From Sipunculus nudus (taxonomy: Eukaryota > Annelida > Sipuncula > Golfingiida > Sipunculidae), in NCBI GenBank assembly GCA_026874595.1, contig CM049306.1, positions 32,564,019 through 32,628,018 of the forward strand: a DNA stretch of 64,000 nt, in the 5' to 3' direction. Below are positions 1-10,613 of this stretch, in pieces. The notes below the pieces were generated by a model that made no database searches, was not told the origin of the DNA, and saw only the letters and a program-made list of their open reading frames with translations. The position numbers and the translations under genes were made by a program. The first letter of the stretch is position 1. Every line of letters begins with the position of its first letter.

Positions 1-387
1 TGAAGAGGTATTACATTTATTTGTCGATGAGAATTTCCCTACATTTACAAGGCCTTTGCCTCTCTTCATACATAAAATAAATTATTATATTTCTCCATTT
101 AAGCCACGGGCCTTGTTTATTGGGATATGTGATGAGACATGAGAAGGAGAACGGGTAGAGACACCCCTCGAAGAATATTATAATTGTCTTCACTTCAGAC
201 ACATAATATGGAACATATAGCGTCGATTTTTTTCTGAATGAGTTGCAAAATTATTTAGAAAAATATAAAGAATAATAAAGTTGATCTTAGAATTTTGGTA
301 TTGAATATCAAAGCTTTTTATTTCCTAAAAAAATGAGGTGACAATATATACATTTCCCCGTATATAGTGAGGAAAAAGCAAAATAAA
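1..387. other. AT-rich stretch, no gene seen
   Basis: AT-rich sequence with no splice-bounded open frame and no repeat matching the rest of the window. A 61-residue minus-strand frame at 17-202 has no recognisable motif and is taken as chance. Confidence 0.5.
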
Positions 388-650
388 TAGAAGGTATGGT
401 TCTCAGGCCCCCCAACCCGCATTAAAAAAATCATTTTTATTTTCATCTTTCAAAAAAATAAAAAAAATACAATTTTGATCAGATTTCCTGGTATGTAGTG
501 CTTTTATTTGTTAAGCAAAAACATTATGTTATTTTCATGATATCCCCTGATCATATGACATTTTTCTCGAACAAAACCGAAAAAAGATAAAAATAAAATA
601 TTGCCCGCCCGCACTGGTTTCTGAAAAAAATGCCCGAGAATCATATATTT
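388..650 (+). mobile_element. MITE, copy 1 (GGTTCTCAGGC termini)
   Basis: About 260 bp beginning AAGGTATGGTTCTCAGGC and ending GCCCGAGAATCATAT, an imperfect inverted copy of the start. It aligns along its whole length with 4373-4656: both have a GCGGGC-type block just inside each end and the shared interior CCCCTGATNANATGACATTTTT. Short size, terminal inverted repeats and no coding capacity fit a miniature inverted-repeat transposable element. The superfamily is not assigned because the target duplication is hidden in A/T-rich flanks. Some similarity (GGCTTTACNTGTC) continues past the right end, so the boundary could be slightly farther right. Confidence 0.6.
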
Positions 651-708
651 TTCTGGCTTTACATGTCTTGTTCAGGACTTTGGTAGTTGACCCACATGTG
701 TACCTGAG

Positions 709-735
709 CCCCCCCCCCCCCCCAAAAAAAAAAAA
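709..735. repeat. C15-A12 homopolymer pair
   Basis: A run of 15 C followed directly by 12 A. Abutting homopolymers of this kind are also frequent assembly trouble spots. Confidence 0.9.
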
Positions 736-1044
736 TTATTTCTATTGTTGTTTTAAAATGTATCTATGACACTGCATATCGAATGAAAATAGGAAAAGTT
801 ATTAACAAATCCTCCCGAAGTTCATTGTTTTTTTTATTTGCATGTGGTTAGGAATAATCCGAGTCTGGCGATAAGATAAAAATTGTCTTTGAAGCTCTAT
901 ACTTCTGAATTCTAGAGAAAATGGTATTACATAAACAAATCATAGTTTTCATTCGTATAGTTATATTAACATTCCTTAGGACAACCATCACTAAAAGATG
1001 TGGATAAAATCACCTTCTGGGAGCCAATTGCGACTGCTTGGATC

Positions 1045-1886
1045 TAGGGTTAGGTATCGCTTCCAATTTTATATTGCAATATATTTATATATCTGGAAGG
1101 AGATTGCGTAACGCTTTGCGATGAATTTCATCGTATCAATTTACAGTAAAAAAGTGTGTTTGTCACCATTAAATCATATGAAGATCAGTTTATTTCACAC
1201 AGGAAATATGACAAAATTACTCGGTAAAGTATTTAGTTAAGCGCTTACCTTTTGTTGACAGTACTCGAATAAACATTTCGAATCAGTGTTTTATAGGTTT
1301 AATATGTTGGAAAAACTTTCTGGACTGTGGTTTCACAAGAAGGATAGATGGTGTGAGCAATCATAGATGTGTGCCACATTCATGGTTGCCATTTCTTGAA
1401 CAATTAAACTATCCACTTGACATGTGATCTTGGTTCATTTCTTACGAGATGTAAATAAGGAATATTAATACAAGATTAATAATCATTATGACCGTGTTCA
1501 GCACTTTCATGTTTTGTTTTATTTTTATGAAATAATTTGCTACATGCAGTCATCATAATGGTCATCAGCAAAATTTAGATTTTTTTTTCTGAAACGTACC
1601 ATTGATCACGTAGTCTATCAAGCATATACTACATCATTTCCTACTAATCGATCTGTGGTTTTTCTGTAGACACGGTGGCGGCTTTCAAATTCATCCTTTC
1701 TCTAAGCATAACACATTTGGTTGTCTAAATTTGTAGCAGAAACATCAATATTACCACAATAAATCAGTTTCAATCACGTTTGACAATATATCGAAAAATA
1801 CCGATATTTGAAAAAATATATTGATGCCACAGATGAGAATCACCATATCGTGATATACCAATATACGAAAATATCGCACACCTCTA
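1045..1886 (+). mobile_element. TATCG-type dispersed element, copy 1
   Basis: Starts TAGGGTTAGGTATCGC followed by an ATATTGCAATATA block and ends in a TATCG/CGATA-rich tail closing with GAAAATATCGCACACCTCTA. The same start and tail are found at 42118-43254 in the same orientation and, reversed, at 13850-14237. The tail is full of near-palindromic TATCGCGATA variants. There is no coding frame, so it is probably a non-autonomous DNA transposon with short ends (TAGGG.T at one end, TAGGGGTGTGCGATAT at the other, read inward). I could not find a clean target duplication. Confidence 0.55.
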
Positions 1887-2614
1887 CCTGGGCATACGAT
1901 CCCCTAGTGGGCTGAGGAAAGCTACAAGAAGGAACAGGGCTCAAAGACAAAGTGTATACGTAAAAGCAGACATATTGTTAACCTGTTATATAAACCATGA
2001 TTTGTTTTTTACTTTCTCGCGAATGCTCTACCGGAAAACCTTTAACATATTCTCCAACCGCTCTATGTATTTTAATCCCTTTGTTATTTTTTTTTTATTA
2101 CATGCTTGATCATGCTTTAGCACAATTAACTGATTTTCCATTGGGTCCTCGGTCAAGTCTGCATATCGCTATAAACGTCAGTGTTTACGTAAGATGTAAA
2201 CATAAAATGGCAAATTTACTACAAAATTACTTATTTTTAACCTTGAACAACCGACACGAAATACTCGCCACACAGGTAGCTTGGCAAAGCAAAGTCCGTC
2301 TACATTGCAGGGATTGTTAGACACCCCGAAAAAAAAGTCTGTTGGGCTGATCTATCCGTCAGTAATGTGTGATCAAGCACTTTAATTGAAACCTAAACAA
2401 ACGTATTGCATAACTGCATACATAAATGAAATAAAATGTGAAATGTCGAATACTTACAGCATATGCGTTAATAGATACTATGGAAGCGAACACATTCATT
2501 AAAGGCTATAAAAAGGGTATATTCTTGAATATATACTAAAATATACAGGATTATGCATCAATTATAGAATGATCTGTTGCAACGAACTTTGAACAAGGAC
2601 TTGAAGAGGAACTG
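1887..2614. other. No gene seen; AT-rich spacer
   Basis: Contains a 107-residue plus-strand frame (1997-2320) with no recognisable domain, a homopolymeric F/T-rich stretch and no supporting splice context. I regard it as chance. Confidence 0.45.
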
Positions 2615-5205
2615 AATTGCGAATTCATAAATTGAGAATAATAACTTCATAACAATAGATCCTCGAAAACAGCACATGTCTACATTACGAAAAAGAATAA
2701 GGGGGTTCTGGATTTTATCCTAACTTGTCCCAGGAAAACCCAAATGTTCAAGGTTACTAACTGTATCCCATACTAACTGCTAAGAAAACATGCATAAAGA
2801 ACCATTCCGTGCTGAAAGTATGTTACTTTTATAAGTTAGAAGAGCTTAAAGGAGAATCTATTTTATCTTGACATCAGAAAAATATGTTATCACTCAGATC
2901 ATTGAGTTATAAATGATAATGTGCTTTAAAAAGTTCTGAATGACGCACACACAAAAAAGGATTAAGAGATTTAATTGGATTGTCTAGACGCCCATTTTGC
3001 AAAGTTCTAGTTTGTGGACTTCGTATTGTTACAGGAGACGCCACCATTATTTAAAGTTATCGTTCATAGAAAAGTCATCAGTGAAACTTGACACAAATGT
3101 CTAAGGTTTTATTAGTGTACTGAAAAGCGTGTAAGTCCACAAAAGATACATGTAAAAAAAAAAAAAATTGAAATAGATTCAAATAAATTACTTTAAAATG
3201 CGGCAATGTTTTTGGTTTCTCTAAAAGTAATGTACCAAATAATAACTCTTAACTCCTCCGAGAAGGTTATGTTTTCATCCACTTCTGATTAATTTTTGTC
3301 AATTAGAATAATAATTCAAAAATACTGAACTCATGTGCACGAAACTTTTTGGATCGGTGGGACATGGGCCAAATTCTAGGCTAGGAGCTGGTATTTGCTA
3401 TTATTATGGTGCATTAATCAATCATTAAATTATATTGCGGATCCAAGCATAACAGGGCAGCTCTAATAATTTTGAAATATTTTAAATTTCCCTAATATAA
3501 GGAGTTTCAATTAGACAAGTCCATATCACATTTAGATGTATCCGACCTTAGTTTGGCATACTGGTCGACACGTGACCCCGCCTTATCTCTTCTGCTTCTG
3601 TTGTGCATGCCACACTCTCTTGGCATGTTGAGGTGCCCTTTTTATTGCCGAGTTAATCATTTATTAAGCATTTCACTATATTTCAGTGCAAACAAGGAAC
3701 TGCTGGAATTTTCATTTGATGTTTAACAGCTATAAAGACACTGCTGTATCACATTTAAATTTTTATTATGACTAAGTGATTTTGCATGCTCATCTGACTG
3801 TCATGGGTTCGAGACTTGGATGGCCATGACCACGAGATAATTATGAGCATTCTTGAACATAACCGTTTTTGTCATGCGTTGATGGTGTCGTAGTGTGGTT
3901 CAGAACTTACAAAGAGCATCTAGGATATTGTTTAGAAAAGGTTGAATCTTCAAATTTGGCTAATTTCACCCTTGGTATCAATTGAACGGGCCTGAAATTG
4001 TCTTATACTTGTTTCGTATTTCTGTTTTTGCTGTTGCGAGAGATACTGTATTTTATTTTGTAATATTTACTAACGTGCACTCTGAAATACGGCAAAATGC
4101 CGCCGTAATTGTATTCACTATTGCCTTGGTTTCATCATGAAGGATGTCAGATAGGATCATTTTTGAAGAGGGAGCTACAGTTAAATGTGAATGTGCTGCT
4201 TCTTTACAGACACCATTTCACTGCGTAAATCATCGGAAATGTCAAATACAAGAAAAAATCTCTTAAGCACGGAACAGTCCTTCAACCATGTACTAAACAA
4301 AATTATTTATTAATTATTTTTTTTTCAATTTATTTGTAGTACCTACAGATGCGTGCAATTAGGTAAAAAAAATAAAAGGTATGGTTCTCAGGCACCGCCC
4401 GCATCAGCTTTAACCCCCGCATCAAACATTTTTATTTTGGTTTTCATCCTACAAGTAGTAAAATAAGACAATTTTGATACGATTTCCTTTCTTGTGTAGT
4501 GTTTTTACCTGTTTAGCAGGGGAAAAAATGTTATTTTCATGCTTTCCCCTGATTAAATGACATTTTTATCGAAACATGAAAAAAAAGTTCAGAAATAAAA
4601 TACCGCCCGCCCGCATTGATTTCTGGAAAAAAGTGCCTGAGAACCCTATCTTTTTATTTTTTTTTTGGCCTTACTCGTCCTGTTTCAGATCTAAATTGAG
4701 TAAAATCAAGTTTCACTTTGTGTTCCTTTTGATGGTATGAGAAACCGTTCAGTATAAACATGTTCTTGACCTGATCCTCCCCATAACTAAAATTATTATT
4801 ATAGCATACTACCTCAATATATCTGTGTATGTCAAGACTTAGATGATGGCAATAAAAAATACAACTCATTACAAGAGAATGAAACGGGGAATTGGGGAGA
4901 TGAACCACCTAACAAAAACCCAGAGCCAACAAACAGCAGAAAATATTACCTCTCCGGGCGTCCCTTCTGATGAAGACAGGTGTGCAAAAATGTACTTTGG
5001 ACAACTCACATGACAGGCACAAGAAATATTTGATTAATACTGGCTCATGACAAAAAGTGACACTAAATCTATGATTTTAAACAATGTCTATACACTTTTA
5101 AAAACACAGGGACGACCAAGCAAGGATTACGTCGCAGTATGACATATTTGTACCACCTCAAGGCCGACGATTAAAATCTGCTAAACATTGAAATCTGCAA
5201 GACTT
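2615..5205 (+). repeat. Segmental duplication, unit A
   Basis: Aligns collinearly with 5290-8395. Anchors shared in order include ACAGCACATGTCTACATT (2670/5362), CTGTATCCCATAC, ATTCCGTGCT, AAAGTTATCGT..ATAGAAAAGTCAT, ATGCGGATCC-type blocks, CTCTCCGGGCGTCCCTTCT (4952/8070) and AAAAGTGACACTAAA. Divergence is substantial, so the duplication is old. Unit A has lost the coding exon that unit B keeps at 7655-7803; only a trace around GAAACCGTT (4740-4750) is left. It has gained a MITE at 4373-4656. Head-to-tail placement with ~100 bp between units suggests tandem duplication of a gene's 3' part. Confidence 0.75.
4373..4656 (+). mobile_element. MITE, copy 2 (GGTTCTCAGGC termini)
   Basis: Starts TAAAAGGTATGGTTCTCAGGC and ends GCCTGAGAACCCTATCTTTTTA, an inverted repeat of about 20 bp with two or three mismatches. 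It is homologous to 388-650. It lies inside duplication unit A and is absent from the matching position of unit B (about 7040-7085), so it inserted after the duplication. No open frame. Confidence 0.7.
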
Positions 5206-7654
5206 TTTTTTCTTAAGCCTGCCACATACGGCGAGATTTGTCGAGGCGGTTCGTCTCAAACACAAATGCCTGCATAATTTTTAGGGAACATATGTGAATT
5301 CAAATATTAAGACTAAAAAATCATAAAAGTATATCCTTCCATTGCTATAAACTAAAACAATACAGCACATGTCTACATTAAAAAATTATAAAGCAGGATT
5401 TCACCCTAGCCTAACCTTGCCAAAACTGCAATAAGAATCTTGTGCATAAAATATGTGTGTTACGGGAATGTGGGGTAACAATTGGCCACAGAGGTTATTG
5501 TTTTATTTTTTCAGGAAAACTAAAATAAATTAAGGTAAAGAACTGTATCCCATACCTTTTGCAAACAAAACATGTATTTAGAACTATTCCGTGCTAAAAG
5601 CATATTATTTGATTAAGTAGGAAGAGCTCCAAGGAGAAGCTATTTTGTCCAGACATCAAAATATATGTTATCTCTGAGATCATTTAGTTTATATAAAATA
5701 ACGGGTTTTCAGAAAGCTCTGAATGTTGCACACACACAAAAAAGTATTAAGACATTTATCTGGATTTTCATTTTAAAAGTTATCGTACATAGAAAAGTCA
5801 TAAGTGCCACTTAACACAAATGTCTGAGGTTTTATTTGTGTTCTAAAAGTTTGTAAGTCTATAAAAAAAGATATTTAAATCGGAAAAACAGGCTTCAAAT
5901 TGATTAAATTAAATTAATTTTTTCTGATTATTTGTGTGTTTATTAGTATAATTATTTAAAAATACTGAAATCATTAGCACAAAACTTCTTGGACGGATGG
6001 GACAAGGGCCAAATTATAGCCTATGAGCTGTTATTGCCTATAAATTATTGTAATTTATTATGGTACATTAATAAAAAAGTTAATTATGATGCGGATCCGA
6101 GCATTTCAGGGTAGATTTAATTCTTTCGATAATATAAGGAGTTTAAACCAGACAGATATTTTTTAAATATAACATTAAACGTTTAAATTTATATGATACC
6201 CTGACCGACGCGTAATTCCGCTGCTACAGATCTGCGCAGGCCAATTATTTCTAGATTTATTCGCGCCTAATTGGAGCATTTCAATGTTCTTTTCCATGCT
6301 ACACATCTTCCCCAACATTTTAAACGATTACATTGTAAACAAGGTACTGTAGAAATTCTTTATTGAATGTTACACATAAACATGTCAGACACACGGTCTT
6401 AGTCTTAATGAGGATACACCGTCAATGCTTCTATGGATATAATGTGTTCATGGATTGTCATTAGCCAAAGCTAGGTAAATTGCTTCACAATATAGAATGT
6501 AATCGTTTTTGTTTTAAAAAGTATCACCGAAGCTTTCCTCGTGCATTGATTGTGTCTCAGTGCGGCCTACAACGATACAAAAACAACCTAAAGGGTAAAA
6601 GCTTGTGACACTAGTCTGCCATATAAAGCAAAATCAACGATTTTGACGAAGTTCGCTTTTTCATTTGAATTGAAAGCGCCTGATCTCCCAATATCGTATT
6701 TCCAGTTGCGTATTTCTGTTGCAGCTCTTACAAAAAAAATACATTTGTTGGCAGAATCTACATACATACACTGGCTGTGACAGGATACCATATATGTAAT
6801 TACCAGGTGTGCCTGTATGTCATCATGACGAATTTCAGATGCTACAGGTAGATTTTAGTTAAGGATAATTTTTTAATAGGAGGCCGCTAGTTTAATTTAA
6901 TGCTTCTTCCAGACGCCTTTTGACAGTGAATACTGAAAATATTCGAAACAATACAAAATGTTTTGAACATGAAACTTACCAAGGAAGAAAGTTACTTGAT
7001 ACGATCTTCAACCGTGTGGTAGAGACATAGGTTGAGGTTTAACTATTTTTCTGTTTGAAGGACCATGATGGTGCAGTCAATGGTCCTCTTTCAGTTCTAT
7101 ATTTAGTAAAATTAAGTTTCACTTTTTGTTAACGCGATATATATTCATAATCAATATGGGAGCACAGTCTATCCAAACCAATGTTAATTACCATCTGCTT
7201 TGATGGAAGAGGTTAAGAGTACAGAAAATGGTGACCCAACTAATCAAGCACCAACTCTTAATTATCCCATGAAATCCTTGAGATAATTGGGAGTTCAAAA
7301 GAAACTTATTTACCGAATCGATGCACAAAAATTTGTTTGCCATCGGTTTAGTTTATTAACGGATAAACAGTTGTCACGGCGCCTTTCCTGAAAGTCTTGT
7401 TTGAATTGCGTTTTAGCCCTAGCCATCCAGTAAATACAAATTTGTTAAAGAGAGCTTGTATTATTGAGATAGAAATACACATATTTTGTTTTAAAATGCC
7501 AGAATAAATATTTGAAAACACCCGAATGGCTCGTTCATTAATATTGTAATTGCAGGGATCTGCAGATTTTTTTCATAATTACTATTTCGGTGAACTGTTC
7601 CTCTTCAAAGTGATACCCTAAAAAACTATTGACAGTTGTGTCCTTTTTTTGCAG

Positions 7655-7803
7655 CAACAGAAGTGGGCCAATTAGATCCTGCTGGGGATGCAGTCCTTGA
7701 AAATATTCTAGATCACAGCCAGAAAGCTGCTATGAATGCGTCTCTCTTTGCTGAAAAGGAAATTAAGCTGGGTCATATTGACCATTATAATGAACCGTTT
7801 TAA
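7655..7803 (+). CDS. 3'-terminal coding exon, unknown protein
   Basis: A strong splice acceptor (TCCTTTTTTTGCAG) ends at 7654. The next two bases finish a codon, then 48 codons run to TAA at 7801-7803. The encoded tail starts TEVGQLDPAGDAV, has an alanine/lysine-rich helix-like middle (SQKAAMNASLFAEKE) and ends HIDHYNEPF. It has no signal peptide, membrane segment or motif I recognise, so no function is assigned. Earlier exons should lie upstream on the plus strand, but I could not find them in 5.3-7.6 kb; they may be degraded, leaving this a gene relic. An AATAAA at about 7963 could serve polyadenylation. In unit A the exon is deleted, consistent with a decayed duplicate. Confidence 0.5.
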
Positions 7804-8165
7804 TGTTGCCGTCTCATAATGCCTCATTTTTGTTCATCGTGATGAATTGTAACACCACCTAGCTGAACAGGTTCTTGACCAGCCCCTCCCGCAGAACTTA
7901 AGATTTAATTATAGCAAACTACCTCACTCCCTCTGATTAAAGAAAAGACTAAGATGTTTGTAATAAAAAAAGTTTCCCATTCCAGGAGACTGATACGGAG
8001 GATTATGAACCACCCAACCTAGAGCCCATATACAGCAGCCAAAGGCTCAACATCAAGTAAATCAAAGATTCCCTCTCCGGGCGTCCCTTCTTATAAAGAC
8101 AGTTAAAATGTACTTTGAATATCTCACATGACAGGAGCCAGACCATCTTTGATTAATACCTGCTC

Positions 8166-8390
8166 ATGACGAAAAGTGACACTAAACTGTGGATTTTAAA
8201 CAATGTATCTAGATTTTTAAAACACAGGGACACACCAAACGAGGATCACGTCAGTCGCGGAAGTTTGACATATGTGTACCACCAAAAGGCTGAAGATAAC
8301 ATTCTGCAAGACTTTGAAGTCACTCTTGGTAACCATCCCAGAAATGATCACGACAGTTTGACGTCAGCTTTATTTGAGTCATTCTTTTAA
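8166..8390 (+). pseudogene. Possible coding remnant in duplicated block
   Basis: A 74-codon frame beginning MTKSDTKLWILNNV, with an in-frame TAA at 8154-8156 just upstream. The homologous stretch of unit A (from ATGACAAAAAGTGACAC near 5047) keeps the same first codons (MTKSDTK) but shifts frame after about 17 codons and stops at a TGA near 5140. Conservation could reflect common ancestry alone, and the block lies after the stop of the exon at 7655-7803, where 3' UTR is expected. No domain recognised. It may be part of a second gene, a former exon, or chance. Confidence 0.25.
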
Positions 8391-8472
8391 CCGAGTGAAA
8401 GAAGAGTGAAACACGTCCCCTCAAATAGACTAAAGAGAGGCCTATATGAAATCATTTTGCCTACCCAAACTC

Positions 8473-9143
8473 CTGTTAACAGATGTTCACATTTTTAAAG
8501 GTCTCAAAAATAGAGAAAAAAATCGTAAAAAATCGAAAAATACAGAAGGCGCCACCAGTCTGCAGAAACTGATGAAACATCTCATGATCAATATGTATGC
8601 CAAAAAATCATGACCATCAGTGATGTAGTTAATGAGATATTGAAGTTTTTGTATGAAATTTTTGACTATTCTTGGGGGTATTTGGGGCCCCATAGCTTAA
8701 AGGATATGGATAACAGAGACCTAATTTCTGGTTTCCATGGAGAATTTTCATAGGTCTCTAAGTGTTTCAAGAATGAAGATTCTAGGTTCAGTCTTAACGA
8801 TTTGTGCACTGTTAACAGATGTTCACTTTTGTAAAGGTCTCAAAAATAGAGAAAAAAATTGTAAAAAATAAAAAATACAGGTGGCGCCACCAGTCTGAAG
8901 GAACTGGTGGAACATCTCATGATCAATATGAATGCCAAATATCATGACCATCAGTGATGTAGTTAATAAGATATTGAAGTTTTTGTATGTAATTTTTTAC
9001 TATTCTTGGGGGTATTTTGGAGCTCCATAGCTCAAAGGATATGGGTAACAGAGACCTAATTTCTGGTTTCTAAGAAGATTTTTCACGGACCTCTCAGAGT
9101 ATCAAGTTACAAGATTTTAGGTCCAGCGGTTACGATTTGTGCC
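8473..9143. repeat. 336-bp direct repeat, two units
   Basis: The block beginning CTGTTAACAGATGTTCAC at 8473 recurs at 8809, a 336-bp period, with high similarity. Shared landmarks are GGCGCCACCAGTCTG, CATCTCATGATCAATATG, GACCATCAGTGATGTAGTTAA and CAGAGACCTAATTTCTGGTT. The dimer is closed on its right by the bivalve-type head sequence at 9144-9220. No coding frame is shared by both units. Confidence 0.85.
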
Positions 9144-9220
9144 TGGATAACGGACAGACGGACTCCGGACAAAGAGTGATCGCTATAGCTCAGATGCCTT
9201 ACAGTCAGCTGAGCTAAAAA
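9144..9220 (-). repeat. GTCCGTC / AGCTCAGCTGA repeat head
   Basis: Read on the minus strand it is TTTTTAGCTCAGCTGACTG, then CATCTGAGCTATAGCGATC, then TTTGTCCGGAGTCCGTC. The same ~75-bp head occurs on the plus strand at 47577-47655 with an unrelated body behind it. This head is, from memory, abundant in bivalve genomes. Confidence 0.65.
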
Positions 9221-9429
9221 CGGAAGACTTTGGGGACTCTGTTGATGCAATCTGCAATTCTAACCCCTAATCAGGCTCAACAAAGAGGAAGGTTGGTCAA
9301 CGCAAGGCAGAGATCAGCATTATGGGATGAAGCTGGCTGGTGTTACTGAGATTCATGCAGAGCAAGTTTGAGAAATCTCTTCTAAAAGACTTCCCATGAA
9401 CAGGAAAATAACTATGAACTTGAAACATG

Positions 9430-9595
9430 AACCAGTGCTACCATGTCGCCTCCGGTAGGAGGACAGAGGATTAACGGTCCCAATCCCCTCATGACCAGGG
9501 AGGTTACGATGAGTCAGACCTCTGAAAAAGGAACCAGCTGGTATCACCATATCGCCTTCGTGAGGAGAACGGAGGACTCTCTCTCTTTCTCTCCC

Positions 9596-9638
<43 letters not shown>

Positions 9639-9990
9639 GCAAGTATACAAACATCATCAACAAGGTCATCCCCTCTCATGACCAATACAAATCATGTGAG
9701 CGAGTCTGCCTGCATAAAGAAGAACTTAAAAAAATCCAGTTTGTGCCACCATGTCGCTTCCGCAAGGAGGACAGATGATTACATTTCACCAAGAAGACAA
9801 CATTATCAACAAGCTCACCCCTCTCATGACCAGGAAGATTAGACTTCCTGAAAAAGAAGTTGACAAAAATAAACTGGCAAGTGCTACCATTTTGTTTCCC
9901 GCAGGAGGACAGATCAGTACCCCTCTCAACAAGAACATGGACATCTTCAAGAAACAACTCTCGTGTCTGAGGCCAGTAGATGCTTTTAGC
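9430..9990. repeat. Imperfect minisatellite, ~138-bp unit
   Basis: Four diverged units share the landmark ACCATGTCGCNTCCGNNAGG followed by AGGACAGA (9440, 9546, 9748, 9886), and between them CCCCTCTCATGACCAGGA and a lysine-codon-like AAAAAGAAG block. Unit spacing varies (106, 202 and 138); the 202 includes a CT microsatellite at 9578-9640. On the minus strand the units form overlapping open frames with a repeated LPGHE...LSSLRKRHGGT theme, because 138 is a multiple of three. The frames are broken and the protein is not recognised. Confidence 0.6.
9578..9640. repeat. (CT)n microsatellite
   Basis: Nearly pure CT array with occasional CCT and GT interruptions, lying inside the minisatellite. 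Confidence 0.9.
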
Positions 9991-10502
9991 AGGAAATAGA
10001 AGTTTCTGAGACAATGGTGAGAATGTCATGGCTGACTAAACTGAAATGGTTACACAATATTTGTTAATCTCTCAAGGAATGTACTGGACCAATTATATTT
10101 TTGTAGTACTGATATTTGTGTTTTAATAATGCTTCGACACTAGTTTTCTGTACCAATGTAGTCCCACCACAACACATGACTCTTGAGACAAGGCATAGAA
10201 AAATGTGTCCTATTATAGTCCTGTTGAGTGAGAATCTAGCACTGCTGTGTCAATGGTTCCACCTTGAGGCTGAGTGGAATGAGTGCAATAGTTTTCCTGT
10301 TTCCCAACATGCAACCTGTTAGGTAAGAGTTTCACTACATCCTCCACTGTTCACTCTTTGTTCTATATTGTGTTCCTGTTCGAAACATATGGGCCTGTCC
10401 TGTACGTGTTCAATGGCGATCAAGTTTAATAAGTTGCATTATCCAGTGTTACGGGGTGAAATAAAGCGGACCGAACTGTCTCGCTAGTGAAGCTTGCTTT
10501 AC

Positions 10503-10555
10503 TAGCGAAGCGGTTGGTACGCCGGAGTTGTAGCCACCGTTATGGGTTCGAATCC
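10503..10555 (+). promoter_or_regulatory. tRNA-like Pol III A and B boxes in LTR1
   Basis: TAGCGAAGCGGTTGG (10503-10517) fits a type-2 Pol III A box, and GGTTCGAATCC (10545-10555) is a perfect B box at tRNA-like spacing. The same pair recurs in LTR2, near 10775 and 10819, and in the minus-strand copy near 42.55-42.59 kb. The acceptor-stem pairing is not convincing, so this is a tRNA-derived promoter rather than a tRNA gene. Confidence 0.7.
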
Positions 10556-10602
10556 CGGATCGGCCCGGTATTTTCCCCTAAACAATTTGTCTTCGTAACA
10601 AT

Positions 10603-10613
10603 TGGGGGCTCGT
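10603..10613 (+). other. Primer-binding site, tRNA-Pro type
   Basis: TGGGGGCTCGT follows the LTR end after two bases. The second copy reads TGGAGGCTCGTCCAAGAT on its own strand. Together they fit the classical TGGGGGCTCGTCC consensus that pairs with the 3' end of tRNA-Pro. Confidence 0.65.

Larger units (their letters stand above)
5290..8395 (+). repeat. Segmental duplication, unit B
   Basis: Second, more complete copy of the segment at 2615-5205. It carries the 3'-terminal exon at 7655-7803 and the conserved block 7870-8390 downstream of it. Conservation of the downstream block between A and B, including an AATAAA in each (near 4850 and 7963), suggests a 3' untranslated region or a further degraded exon. 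Confidence 0.75.
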
